Assembly (NCBI GenBank): GCA_023434465.1 | Contig: JAEYSQ010000217.1 | Span: 1 to 14,940, forward strand | DNA: 14,940 bases | DNA from: Actinomycetes bacterium | GTDB taxonomy: Bacteria; Actinomycetota; Thermoleophilia; Solirubrobacterales; 70-9 | Direction of reading: 5' to 3' | In this document: positions 1 through 7,402 of the stretch, in pieces | Layout of the letters: each line of letters begins with the position of its first letter | Position numbering within the stretch: the first letter of the stretch is position 1 | Notes under the pieces: generated by a model | Database searches by the model: none | What the model was told of the DNA's origin: nothing | What the model saw: the letters and a program-made list of their open reading frames with translations, nothing else | Translations under genes and position numbers: made by a program

Positions 1-201
1 GGAAGCGTCACCGCGATTCCGGAAGGCGTTGTAGAACCGGACGAGATAGTGATCGGCATCGCCGGAGGCGGTGGGCAGGAAGCAGACCTTGGGTCGTTTG
101 AGGCCGGTCGCCGAGATCACGAAATCGTCCAGCAGGGGATTGCCGGATTCCATCGAGAACCCGCCTCCGCCAAAAGCCACGATCTGCCTCCGTGAGCCCA
201 T
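1..201 (-). CDS. Peptidase E-like S51 family protein (N-terminal part, runs off the window)
   Basis: Read on the minus strand, an ATG at 201-199 opens a frame that stays open for 67 codons to the left edge, so only the N-terminus is present. It begins MGSRRQIVAFGGGG, followed by FSMESGNPLLDDFVIS and then PKVCFLPTASGDADHYLVRFY. A Gly-rich first strand, the ESG..LLD segment and the (V/I)xFLPTASGD strand-turn are typical of the class I glutamine amidotransferase-like fold of the S51 family (dipeptidase E, cyanophycinase relatives). In characterised members a Ser-His-Glu/Asp triad cleaves Asp-X peptides; that part of the chain lies outside the window, so catalytic competence cannot be judged. No signal peptide is visible, so a cytoplasmic enzyme is expected. 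The gene is divergent from the secreted-protein gene at 399. Family assignment is fairly sure; substrate is unknown. Confidence 0.8.
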   Translation of the reverse strand, partial: MGSRRQIVAFGGGGFSMESGNPLLDDFVISATGLKRPKVCFLPTASGDADHYLVRFYNAFRNRGDAS

Positions 202-398
202 GACCGGATGCTGCCCGTTTGGTCGGGATCCCGGTTTGGCCGCCGGGCCAGTCTTCGACCCACCCCGTTTATCCCGCCGAAACCGAAGCCCGGGCCGATC
301 ACCGGTGTTTGAGAAGTGAGCTTTTTGTCAATTAAGGGGACCGGGTGCAAGGCAGCACCGACCAGGGAACTTTTCGTCCAACAAGGAGCACTCGTTCA
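202..398. other. Divergent intergenic region
   Basis: This 197-bp stretch separates the minus-strand S51 gene from the plus-strand secreted-protein gene and should carry both promoters. The only loose candidate on the plus strand is TTGAGA at 309-314, with no good -10 at the right distance (TTAAGG near 332). A T-run at 322-326 is not preceded by a convincing hairpin. A GTG at 345 would extend the downstream gene by 18 residues but gives a poorer N-terminus than the ATG at 399. I see no gene, repeat or operator that I would defend. Confidence 0.4.
383..388 (+). promoter_or_regulatory. Ribosome binding site deciding the start at 399
   Basis: AAGGAG ends 10 nt before the ATG at 399. It supports 399 rather than the in-frame GTG at 345, because initiation at 399 places the hydrophobic signal sequence close to the N-terminus. 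Confidence 0.6.
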
Positions 399-1535
399 AT
401 GAGCTTCAACTCAATTGATTCCGGGAGCCGAATCTTCAAGGAGACGCTCTTCTTCGTTCTGACCTTCGCGTTCGTCTGTGCCGGTCTCGCGGCAGGGGCG
501 TCGCCTTCCAAGGCGGCACCGGTCCAGTTGACCTTTGACAATGGAAGGGCCAGTTTCGGGTTCTTCTCGGACCGGGTCGTTCTTCCGGCGAGCGACACTT
601 TTCCGTCACCTGACCTTCCGGCTCCGCAGCGCACGGACATCCAGCTCAACGGTGACCTGACCAATGGCGCGATCACGATTCCCCAGTTGACGAATTCCGG
701 GGTCCAGTTCCCGTACATGCACATCATGCACCCGATCGAGCAGGATTTGAAGATCCCGCTCACTCTGCGACTCAATTCGGAAGGTCTCACCGGCACCTGG
801 AATGACGCCACCGGGGCGATGACTCTCGAAGGTCCGGTCGACGTGATCGTCGTTACCGGCACCGGCACCAACTTCCCGCTTCCGGATTCGCTCGACGACC
901 TCGCGGTCCCGCCGCTCGGGCTCTTCGCCCGCTGCCGGTTCGACAACGTCCCGATGTCGTTCTCGACCTCCCGGAAGAGGCCGATCACCGGTCAGGCATT
1001 CAGTGGCGGCTTCGGAGTGAACGGCGCGATCACCGCGTCCTGGGACGAACTCACCCCTGCCGTGTCCGAGAACGGAGGCGAGTGCGACCAGTTGAACCAG
1101 CTCACGACCTCCAACGGCGGTCTCTGGCTTTCGAACGGGATCGTCGATCCGATCCCGCAGCCGGACCCTCCGGGACCGACCTGCGAGACCGACCTCACCC
1201 TGTGTCCCGACCCGAAGTACACCGAGATCGACGGGGTCCGGCTGCTTCCAGGCCGGAAGGCGGTCAGGCCCGGCCAGAAGATCATGTTGAGGCTGCGGGT
1301 CCACAACGCCGGCAACGCGCCCGCGCGCAAGCTGAAGGTGAGGATCAGATCATCCAAGGGGTTCAGGGTTCCGAAGCGTGTGGTCCTGACCGTGCCGGCC
1401 GGCCGGTTCGCCAGCAAGAAGTTCGCGGTCAGGGTCAAGCGGAACGCCAAGCGCCGCGGCCGCATAACCGCTGTGAGCAACGGCTGGCGCGGCAACGCAT
1501 TCCTCCGGGTGAAAATGAAGAAGCGCCGCCGCTAG
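399..1535 (+). CDS. Secreted protein with CARDB/NEW3-like C-terminal domain
   Basis: The 378-residue product starts with a Sec-type signal: a charged n-region (RIFKE, residues 11-15), a hydrophobic core at about 17-34 (LFFVLTFAFVCAGLAAGA) and a likely cleavage near SKA-AP at 39-41. Residues 42 to about 245 are rich in beta-type sequence with many Thr, Asn and Gly; I recognise no family there. A Pro-rich linker with two Cys (PTCETDLTLCPDP) leads into residues 272-378. That segment contains VRPGQKIMLRLRVHNAGNAPARKLKVRI, the pattern of CARDB/NEW3/DUF11-type immunoglobulin-like domains (P-G-x6-N-x-G), and ends in a strongly basic tail (KMKKRRR). No sortase signal or C-terminal membrane helix is present, so it is probably released or bound to the wall by charge. 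The acyltransferase gene starts 22 bp downstream. Function unknown; a surface or envelope role is inferred. Confidence 0.7.
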   Translation: MSFNSIDSGSRIFKETLFFVLTFAFVCAGLAAGASPSKAAPVQLTFDNGRASFGFFSDRVVLPASDTFPSPDLPAPQRTDIQLNGDLTNGAITIPQLTNSGVQFPYMHIMHPIEQDLKIPLTLRLNSEGLTGTWNDATGAMTLEGPVDVIVVTGTGTNFPLPDSLDDLAVPPLGLFARCRFDNVPMSFSTSRKRPITGQAFSGGFGVNGAITASWDELTPAVSENGGECDQLNQLTTSNGGLWLSNGIVDPIPQPDPPGPTCETDLTLCPDPKYTEIDGVRLLPGRKAVRPGQKIMLRLRVHNAGNAPARKLKVRIRSSKGFRVPKRVVLTVPAGRFASKKFAVRVKRNAKRRGRITAVSNGWRGNAFLRVKMKKRRR

Positions 1536-1544
1536 AGCGCAGCC

Positions 1545-1550
1545 TAGACT
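1545..1550 (+). promoter_or_regulatory. Candidate -10 element of a leaderless transcript
   Basis: TAGACT lies 7 nt before the GTG start at 1558, where a Shine-Dalgarno sequence is absent. A transcript starting 6-7 nt after the hexamer would begin at the start codon. No -35 is obvious, which is common in actinobacteria. The case rests on the same arrangement recurring at several other genes in this window. Confidence 0.45.
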
Positions 1551-1557
1551 CCCGCGG

Positions 1558-2829
1558 GTGAGGGAGTCCGCAACCAGGCCGGAACATCATCTATCCGACC
1601 CGGGCAAGGAAGCCCGCGCCCGCTCCGGCATTCCCGTGGTTCCCGCCTTCGACGGCTACCGGGCCTTCGCGATCCTCGGGGTCGTCGCGATTCATCTCAC
1701 TCAGATCTCCGGTCTGGCCGGCGATGGGAGCACGACCGAATCGAGGGTGATCTGGGGCACCTTGGGAAGGGCCGTCGAGATCCTTTTCATCGTCAGCGGG
1801 TTCGTGGTCTTTCTGCCTACCGTTGCCCTGAAGGGCCGGTTCGGCAGTGTGCGCGGATTCATGATCCGGCGAGCTGCCCGGCTGCTTCCCGCCTACTGGC
1901 TCGCCCTGCTCTTCTGCCTGGCCCTCCTGGTCAGCTTCGACCTTTCCAATCCGGCCGTACCGGGTGTGCAGCTTCCGACTCCGGATCTGCGAGACATCCT
2001 GCTGAACTTCTCGGTTCTTTCGGTGCCGGCCCGGATGTTCACCGCCGACTCTCCGATCGGGTTCGGATTGGACACCCCGATGTGGACCCTCTCCTCGGAG
2101 GTGATCTTCTACCTGCTGCTGCCGCTTGTCGCGGTCGCTTTCTTCAAGCGTCCCTGGTGGGGTCTCGCGGTCGCCGCAATCGTGACTCTCGCCTGGACCG
2201 TGGCATTCGATCACATGGGTAGCGTCACGGAGTTTCTCGGTGCAGACCTGGCGGGAACCGAAGCGATTCGGCTTCACCTGGCGGCCGCACAGCAGTTTCC
2301 GGCGTGGGCGTTCTCCTTCGGTCTCGGCATGGCCGGAGCCTGGGTCTGGGTCCGGCTCCACGATGCCGGGATCACGGGTGCGGTCAGACGCCGGGCCGGC
2401 TGGCTGAGCCTGATGGCGCTTGGCGCGACCGCCGTCTGCGCCCTCCGACTCGGTGGCGATGGCGCTTTCACGCACGAATCACTGGTCTGGTCGATGGCCT
2501 TCTCGGCTTCGATCAGTATCGCGATGGTCGCCCTCGCCCTCTGTCCCGAGTCCATCCAGAAGCCATTCGCGACGCCACGAATCAGGGCCCTCGGCGACAT
2601 CAGCTACGGGGTCTACCTGAGCCACTTCCCGATCATCGCCGTGATCGTCGCGTCGATCGATTTCGGTGGCATGACCGCGCTCGGCCGCTTCGCCGTGATG
2701 ACCGCGATCACTTTGCCGCTCGCCGTTCTCTACGGTTATCTCTCGGCCCGTTTCCTCGAACAGCCGGTCCGCAGACGAGCCCGAAAGTTCGGACGGCGAA
2801 CCCCTCTCGCTCCGCCAGACATTCGATGA
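1558..2829 (+). CDS. Acyltransferase family 3 integral membrane protein (OafA/YrhL-type), first paralogue
   Basis: 423 residues with about ten hydrophobic membrane segments. The hallmarks of acyltransferase-3 (PF01757) appear in order: FDGYRAFAILGVVAIHL with the conserved His46; EILFIVSGFVVFLP (74-87); the Arg-rich R104-R105-x2-R108-L-L-P-A-Y motif; MWTLSSEVIFY (175-185), equivalent to the family's WSLSVExxFY; SYGVYLSHFPI (349-359) with His356; and a terminal FLEQPVRR (Glu401, Pro403). Family members move acetyl or other acyl groups across or at the membrane onto sugars of O-antigen, peptidoglycan, antibiotics or exopolysaccharide. The GTG start is chosen because residues 13-26 (SDPGKEARARSGIP) match the N-terminus of the next gene. 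The stop overlaps that gene's ATG (ATGA, 2826-2829), so the two are translationally coupled. The acceptor is unknown; no SGNH domain is fused. Confidence 0.88.
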   Translation: MRESATRPEHHLSDPGKEARARSGIPVVPAFDGYRAFAILGVVAIHLTQISGLAGDGSTTESRVIWGTLGRAVEILFIVSGFVVFLPTVALKGRFGSVRGFMIRRAARLLPAYWLALLFCLALLVSFDLSNPAVPGVQLPTPDLRDILLNFSVLSVPARMFTADSPIGFGLDTPMWTLSSEVIFYLLLPLVAVAFFKRPWWGLAVAAIVTLAWTVAFDHMGSVTEFLGADLAGTEAIRLHLAAAQQFPAWAFSFGLGMAGAWVWVRLHDAGITGAVRRRAGWLSLMALGATAVCALRLGGDGAFTHESLVWSMAFSASISIAMVALALCPESIQKPFATPRIRALGDISYGVYLSHFPIIAVIVASIDFGGMTALGRFAVMTAITLPLAVLYGYLSARFLEQPVRRRARKFGRRTPLAPPDIR

Positions 2830-4070
2830 GCGCACAGAATCCCATCGCCGACCCCGGCAAGGAGGCCCGCGCCCGGTCGGGCATCCCGATCGTTCCGGTT
2901 TTCGACGGGTTCCGGGCCTTCGCGATCCTCGGGGTGGTGCTGCTTCATCTGCTCGGGCAGTCGGGAGCAGTCGAGACGGGGGATACCGGCTTACTCGCCC
3001 GCCTCACATGGGGAACGGTCGGCCACGCGATCGAGATCCTTTTTATCGTCAGCGGGTTCGTCGTCTTCCTGCCGATGGCTTTCCACCGCGGTCGGACGGG
3101 CAGCCTTTGCGCCTACGCGCTCCGCCGCATAACCAGGCTGTATCCGGCCTATTGGCTGATTCTGGCTCTGATTCTCTTGTTGATCGCGACCACTTCGGTC
3201 ACCGACCTGGATATGCCCGGCACGCGTGACCTGCTGATCAACTTCTCAGGCTTCCATGTGCCGCTCGGGTTGCCGATTCCGGGAATATCGACCGCCTTCG
3301 GGGCGAACTCCGCCACCTGGACGCTCTCGGTCGAGATTTGTTTCTACCTCGTGCTGCCGATGGTGGCTGCGATCTACTTCCGCCATCCTCTCATCGGGCT
3401 CCTTGCGGCCGGAGTCCTGACGGTGGGTTGGAACGAGTTCTTCTCCCACCTGCCACAGATCAACGAATCCTGGAATCTCGGCCTGAGCGGCCCGGAAATG
3501 TTGCGGCTGCTCAGCTCGGCTGCGCTGCAGCTGCCCTCATGGGCCTTCTCGTTTGCGTTGGGCATGACCGGTGCCTGGGTGTTCCTGAACCGGGACCGGT
3601 TCGGCTGGGCTACGACGCCGCGAACTCTGGCCATCCTTACCTGGACGGCGCTCGCCGGTTTCGTGTTCTTTGCCTGGCAGGCCGGTCTCAAGTCAGGTGA
3701 CGGATACCTGGTCTTCGTCGCGCAAACCTCAAGGTTCACGTCCTGGCTGGCAATCGGCTACTCCGCCTTCCTGGCCGCGGTGATGATCCTGATCGCTCTC
3801 CGCCCCGGGAGGATCGGCGTTCTCTTCTCGAATGAACCGATCCGGAAGTTGGGCGATATCAGCTACGGGATCTTTCTCTCTCACGTCGTGATCATCACTT
3901 TCCTCGGGCCTGCACTCTCGCTTCCCACCGACGGGTCGATCGGGGCTTTTGCTCTCTGGACTCTGGTCGTGGTACCCCTCGCTGTCCTTTACGGCTATCT
4001 CTCCGCCCGGTTCCTCGAACAGCCGATCCGGCGCTGGGCCCGCAAGTTCGGACGCCGCCGGCCGGATTGA
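2826..4070 (+). CDS. Acyltransferase family 3 integral membrane protein, second paralogue
   Basis: 414 residues starting at the ATG that overlaps the upstream stop. An open frame continues upstream in phase to 2304, but it lies inside the first acyltransferase gene and is not part of the protein. The same landmarks are present: ADPGKEARARSGIP (8-21), FDGFRAFAILGVVLLHL with His41, EILFIVSGFVVFLP (70-83), R100-R101-x2-R104-L-Y-P-A-Y, TWTLSVEICFY (164-174), SYGIFLSHVVI (347-357) with His353, and FLEQPIRRWARKFGRR at the C-terminus (Glu398, Pro400). It is a clear tandem duplicate of the preceding gene: termini and motifs are close, while the middle segment (about 190-335) has diverged more. Different acceptors or acyl donors for the two copies are plausible but inferred. 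No transcription terminator is evident in the 54 bp before the carboxylase gene. Confidence 0.88.
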   Translation: MSAQNPIADPGKEARARSGIPIVPVFDGFRAFAILGVVLLHLLGQSGAVETGDTGLLARLTWGTVGHAIEILFIVSGFVVFLPMAFHRGRTGSLCAYALRRITRLYPAYWLILALILLLIATTSVTDLDMPGTRDLLINFSGFHVPLGLPIPGISTAFGANSATWTLSVEICFYLVLPMVAAIYFRHPLIGLLAAGVLTVGWNEFFSHLPQINESWNLGLSGPEMLRLLSSAALQLPSWAFSFALGMTGAWVFLNRDRFGWATTPRTLAILTWTALAGFVFFAWQAGLKSGDGYLVFVAQTSRFTSWLAIGYSAFLAAVMILIALRPGRIGVLFSNEPIRKLGDISYGIFLSHVVIITFLGPALSLPTDGSIGAFALWTLVVVPLAVLYGYLSARFLEQPIRRWARKFGRRRPD

Positions 4071-4109
4071 TCAAAGCCCCGCCAACCTCCGGTCTTGTCG
4101 GGTCATGAA

Positions 4110-4115
4110 TAAACT
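4110..4115 (+). promoter_or_regulatory. Candidate -10 element before the carboxylase beta gene
   Basis: TAAACT (in AATAAACT) ends 9 nt before the ATG at 4125. No Shine-Dalgarno sequence lies between them, which suggests a leaderless or nearly leaderless transcript. No -35 sequence is convincing. Confidence 0.45.
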
Positions 4116-4124
4116 GCCTCGGCC

Positions 4125-5693
4125 ATGCGTAAGAAGAACCCCGAGACCCACGAAGAGAAGCTCGAATACCTGCGTGATCTTCGTGAAGCTGCGATCAATT
4201 CCGCTTCGGCCGAGGCCGTCGAGAAGCACCATGCCAAAGGCAAGCTGACCGCTCGCGAGCGGATCGACGTCCTGCTCGATCCCGGTTCCTTCGAGGAGCT
4301 GGACACCTTCGTCAGGCACCGCACCTACGATTTCGAGATGGACAAGCGCCGTCCGTGGGGTGACGCGGTGGTGACCGGTCACGGCACGATCGACGGGCGG
4401 AAGGTCTTCGTGTTCTCGCAGGACTTCACCGTCTTCGGCGGGTCGCTCGGGGAGGTGATGGCCGAAAAGATGTGCAAGGTCATGGACCTGGCGGCCAAGG
4501 TCGGCGCTCCGGTAATCGGCCTCAACGACTCCGGCGGTGCCCGGATCCAGGAAGGCGTCGTTTCGCTGGGTGCCTACGGCGACGTGTTCGCCCGCAACGT
4601 CCAGAGCTCCGGCGTGATCCCCCAGATCAGCGTGATCATGGGTCCCTGTGCCGGTGGCGCGGTCTACTCGCCGGCCATGACCGACTTCATCTTCATGGTC
4701 AAGGAGACCTCGCACATGTTCATCACCGGGCCCGAGGTGATCAAGACGGTGACCGGCGAAGAAGTCGAGTTCGAAGAGCTCGGCGGTGCAATGACCCATA
4801 ACTCGAAGTCGGGCGTCGCCCATTTCGCCGCCGACGACGAGGAAACCTGCCTCGAGGACGTGCGCTACCTGATGAGCTTCCTCCCGCTCAACAACATGGA
4901 GCAGCCGCCCCATACCGCGAGCGCGGACGACCCCGAGCGCGAAGACGAGGACCTCGACCACTTCGTGCCCGACGACCCGAACAAGCCGTACGACATGCGC
5001 ACCGTGGTCGCCAAGATCGTCGACGACGAAGATTTCTTCGAGGTCCACGAGCACTTCGCTAAAAACATCATCTGTGGTTTCTCCCGGCTCGACGGCCACC
5101 CGGTCGGCATCGTCGGCAACCAGCCCGCCTTCAAGGCCGGCGTGCTCGACATCGAGTCCTCGGAGAAGGCGGCCCGTTTCGTCCGCACCTGTGACGCCTT
5201 CAACATTCCGATCATCACATTCACCGACGTGCCCGGTTTCATGCCCGGCACCGACCAGGAGTGGAACGGGATCATCCGTCACGGCGCCAAGCTGCTCTAC
5301 GCCTACACCGAGGCGACCGTGCCGAAGCTGACCGTGGTTACCCGCAAAGCCTACGGCGGCGCCTACGACGTCATGGCCTCGAAGCACATGCTGGCCGATT
5401 TCAACTTCGCCTGGCCGACCGCCGAGGTCGCCGTGATGGGCGCCGAGGGCGCGGTCAACATCATCTACCGCAACGACATCAAGAAGTCGCCCACCCCGGA
5501 CGAGCGGCGGGCAACCCTGATCGCTGACTACAAGGCTCACTTTGCGAACCCGTATGCGGCGGCCGAACGCGGTTACATCGATGATGTGATCGAACCCCGG
5601 CAGACCAGGCCGAAGCTGATCAAGGCGCTGCGGACCCTGCAGACGAAGCGCGTCGCCCAGCCCAGGCGCAAGCACGGGAACATCCCGCTCTGA
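4125..5693 (+). CDS. pccB: Acyl-CoA carboxylase carboxyltransferase (beta) subunit, propionyl-CoA type likely
   Basis: 522 residues, the usual length for PccB/AccB-type beta subunits. The subunit transfers carboxyl from carboxybiotin to propionyl- or acetyl-CoA, giving methylmalonyl- or malonyl-CoA, normally as a hexamer with a biotinylated alpha subunit. N-terminal crotonase-like half: KLTARERIDVLLDPGSFEE (40-58), FSQDFTVFGGSLGE (97-110), LNDSGGARIQEG (133-144) and the oxyanion-hole strand MGPCAGGAVYSPA (172-184). C-terminal half: FTDVPGFMPGTDQEWNGIIRHGAKLL (366-391), RKAYGGAYDVM (407-417) and WPTAEVAVMGAEGAVNI (430-446). Asp415 in AYDVM appears to match the residue that favours propionyl-CoA in Streptomyces PccB (Asp422; Ile in the acetyl-preferring AccB), so a propionyl preference is suggested. 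A small epsilon-like subunit is encoded at 7169, but no alpha subunit or biotin ligase is in view. Family assignment is very secure; substrate preference is inferred. Confidence 0.95.
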   Translation: MRKKNPETHEEKLEYLRDLREAAINSASAEAVEKHHAKGKLTARERIDVLLDPGSFEELDTFVRHRTYDFEMDKRRPWGDAVVTGHGTIDGRKVFVFSQDFTVFGGSLGEVMAEKMCKVMDLAAKVGAPVIGLNDSGGARIQEGVVSLGAYGDVFARNVQSSGVIPQISVIMGPCAGGAVYSPAMTDFIFMVKETSHMFITGPEVIKTVTGEEVEFEELGGAMTHNSKSGVAHFAADDEETCLEDVRYLMSFLPLNNMEQPPHTASADDPEREDEDLDHFVPDDPNKPYDMRTVVAKIVDDEDFFEVHEHFAKNIICGFSRLDGHPVGIVGNQPAFKAGVLDIESSEKAARFVRTCDAFNIPIITFTDVPGFMPGTDQEWNGIIRHGAKLLYAYTEATVPKLTVVTRKAYGGAYDVMASKHMLADFNFAWPTAEVAVMGAEGAVNIIYRNDIKKSPTPDERRATLIADYKAHFANPYAAAERGYIDDVIEPRQTRPKLIKALRTLQTKRVAQPRRKHGNIPL

Positions 5694-5734
5694 TCCGACC
5701 TCTCCTGTTCATAACCGCAGCCTGCTCGGCGGTC

Positions 5735-7132
5735 TTGTTGGCCGTCATCGCAACGGGCTGCGGCGGAGAGGATTCATCCGGCGAGAGTCGGCCTTCGTTC
5801 GCCGTCAAACCGGGGACGGTCCCCGGTTTCGACTGGGCAAAGAGCGACTACGTCGTGCGCTGCGACGGGTCGCCGGTGTTCCTCTCGATCGAGGGCTCGG
5901 AGGGGTGGACCGCCCGGGTCAGCGGCGAGGTTTCACGGGAAGGCAGCTACGAGACTGAACATCCCCTTCGGCCGGGTGAAGCGCTTGCCGTCAGCTTCAA
6001 GCGGGGCGAAACGACCCGGAAGTTCAACGTTCGCTGTCTTCCGGAGAACTTCCCCGAGTTCGCGGTCACCGGTCCCTGGAAGGAAACCCCGCGACTTACC
6101 CTGATCCAGCTGAAGGGGCGCTACGCGGTGGCCCTCGACCGCAACGGAACTCCGGTCTGGTGGCTCCGGACCCCGGAGGGAGACCCGGGCGACTCGAAGT
6201 TCCTGCCCGACGGGACGTTCGCCTACGCCCCGGTTCGCGGCATCAAGGTCCGGCATTACGTTCTGCGCTCGCTGAACGGACGGAAGCTCCGGCCGATCAC
6301 TGCGGGCAACCGGGTGGGAACCGACTCCCATGACCTCCAGCTCCTGCCGAACGGCAATTACCTGATCGGCGCCCACCGGATGGTTCGCGGAGTGGACACC
6401 AAGAGTTTCGGCGGGGCCCGAAGGTCGGTCATCGACACGACCCAGGTCCAGGAGATCACTCCCGGTGGAAAAGTGGTCTGGAGCTGGAATGCCTACCCCC
6501 GGGTCGGCCTGCGGGAGACCGGCCGCTGGTGGAAAGTCCTCGCGGCACAGGATCAGCCCTTCGACATCCACCACTGGAACTCCATCGCCCGGCGCGGCAA
6601 TCAGATCATGCTCTCGTTCCGCCACCTCGACGCGGTCTACCTGATCGATCGCCGCACGGGAGAGATCATCTGGAAACTCGGCGGACGGCCGACCGGCAAG
6701 TCGCTGAAGGTACTTAAGGATCCGCGCGCCGAGTATCCGCTCGGCGGCCAGCACGACGCGAGGTTCATGCCGGACGGGACGATCACGATCCTCGACAACG
6801 CGACCAATCTCAAACCTGGCCAGCCGCGAGCGGTCCGGTACCGGATAGACCCGGCCCGGCGAACCGCGACCCTGGTCGAGGAGATAACCGACCCGCAGGT
6901 TCCGCTCTCGGTCGGTTTCGGTTCCGCCCGGCTTCACGACGGCAGCTGGATGATCGGTTGGGGAGCGATGACTGACGGAGTGGCCGGCGGGTACGAGACG
7001 GCCGGAGGAACCCCCTCCCGGTTCCTGACCCCGGGCGGCGCCAGCTATCGGGCCAACCCGGTGTACGGGCCGGTTCCCACCGTGGCGCGTCTTCGTAAAG
7101 CGATGGACCAGATGGCCCGGCCGGGTGGCTGA
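5735..7132 (+). CDS. Arylsulfotransferase (ASST)-like lipoprotein
   Basis: 465 residues counted from the TTG at 5735. The N-terminus MLAVIATGC followed by GGEDSSGES is a lipobox (I-A-T-G-Cys9) with the usual Ser/Gly-rich tether, so the protein is probably lipid-anchored outside the membrane. From 5735 the signal lacks a charged n-region; in-frame sequence back to a CTG at 5690 would supply one (IRPLLFITAACSAVL). The mature part resembles the Arylsulfotran_2 family (PF14269), a beta-propeller: HDLQLLPNGNYLIGAHR (199-215), WSWN (249-252), FDIHHWNSI (276-284), SFRHLDAVYLIDRRTGEIIWKLGG (294-317) and GGQHDARFMPDGTITILDN (337-355). His199, His280, His297 and His340 are all kept in the paralogue at 7705; in characterised ASSTs a His carries the sulfate. 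A YVVRC...VRCLP Cys pair (43, 101) suggests a disulfide in an N-terminal domain. The gene sits between the carboxylase subunit genes. Sulfotransferase activity is unproven. Confidence 0.75.
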   Translation: MLAVIATGCGGEDSSGESRPSFAVKPGTVPGFDWAKSDYVVRCDGSPVFLSIEGSEGWTARVSGEVSREGSYETEHPLRPGEALAVSFKRGETTRKFNVRCLPENFPEFAVTGPWKETPRLTLIQLKGRYAVALDRNGTPVWWLRTPEGDPGDSKFLPDGTFAYAPVRGIKVRHYVLRSLNGRKLRPITAGNRVGTDSHDLQLLPNGNYLIGAHRMVRGVDTKSFGGARRSVIDTTQVQEITPGGKVVWSWNAYPRVGLRETGRWWKVLAAQDQPFDIHHWNSIARRGNQIMLSFRHLDAVYLIDRRTGEIIWKLGGRPTGKSLKVLKDPRAEYPLGGQHDARFMPDGTITILDNATNLKPGQPRAVRYRIDPARRTATLVEEITDPQVPLSVGFGSARLHDGSWMIGWGAMTDGVAGGYETAGGTPSRFLTPGGASYRANPVYGPVPTVARLRKAMDQMARPGG

Positions 7133-7153
7133 CCGGTGAAACTCCCGAACTCA

Positions 7154-7159
7154 TAGACT
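7154..7159 (+). promoter_or_regulatory. Candidate -10 element before the epsilon-like subunit gene
   Basis: TAGACT ends 9 nt before the ATG at 7169 and is the same hexamer as at 1545. CTGACC at 7129-7134 is a possible -35 with a long 19-nt spacer. No Shine-Dalgarno sequence is present. Confidence 0.45.
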
Positions 7160-7168
7160 GCTCGACCG

Positions 7169-7369
7169 ATGCCGATTCTGCTTGACCAGCCTGCCAGCCC
7201 CGAAGAGGCCGCCGCGATCGCCGCCGCGATCCAGCGGTTCTCGGCCGATACGACCGTCGTAGCACCTGCCGAACCTGCCGGGATGGACCCGTGGCTGAAG
7301 GCTGCCCTTCAGGAGGGAGTTTCCGCCAAGGAAGCATTCGGACCCGGCCAACCGTTCGGGACCGGCTAG
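7169..7369 (+). CDS. Small protein resembling acyl-CoA carboxylase epsilon subunit
   Basis: 66 residues in three parts: a short N-terminal strand (PILLDQP), an Ala-rich helix (SPEEAAAIAAAIQRF, 10-24), and a Pro/Ala linker leading to PWLKAALQEGVSAKEAF (41-57) with a lone Trp42. This layout (PEE helix, low-complexity linker, C-terminal segment with one Trp) is that of the small epsilon subunits (AccE/PccE) that bind and stimulate actinobacterial acyl-CoA carboxylases. These subunits are poorly conserved and usually lie just downstream of the beta gene. Here the beta gene lies upstream on the same strand, with one gene in between. There is no signal peptide, so it is cytoplasmic. The codon pattern is that of a real gene and the start follows a TAGACT hexamer. 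The identification rests on layout and context, not on a diagnostic motif; an unrelated small protein remains possible. Confidence 0.55.
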   Translation: MPILLDQPASPEEAAAIAAAIQRFSADTTVVAPAEPAGMDPWLKAALQEGVSAKEAFGPGQPFGTG

Positions 7370-7402
7370 CATCGAGGCAAACCATCCGAGGAGGAGTTCA
7401 TG
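7367..7402 (+). promoter_or_regulatory. Candidate -10 and strong ribosome binding site for the dodecin gene
   Basis: TAGCAT (7367-7372) overlaps the stop codon of the preceding gene. AGGAGGAG (7389-7396) lies just ahead of the ATG at 7400. Dodecin is one of the few genes here with a textbook Shine-Dalgarno sequence, in contrast to its neighbours with none, so it may be translated more strongly. The -10 is tentative; the ribosome binding site is clear. Confidence 0.55.

Noticed and set aside
71..350. Small open frames 71-319 (plus) and 117-350 (minus)
   Set aside because: Both overlap the S51 gene fragment in the wrong frames, and their Arg/Pro-rich translations match nothing; the minus-strand frame ending at 201 has the recognisable protein.
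2304..2825. In-frame upstream extension of the second acyltransferase
   Set aside because: The extension overlaps the first acyltransferase in another frame and is Arg/Pro-rich without membrane segments; the ATG at 2826 aligns with the N-terminus of the paralogue.
4071..5675. A 534-codon open frame on the minus strand opposite the carboxylase beta gene
   Set aside because: It mirrors a gene whose protein is unmistakable. Its translation is rich in Val, Gly, Asp and His as expected for the antisense of GC-rich coding DNA, and contains no family motif.
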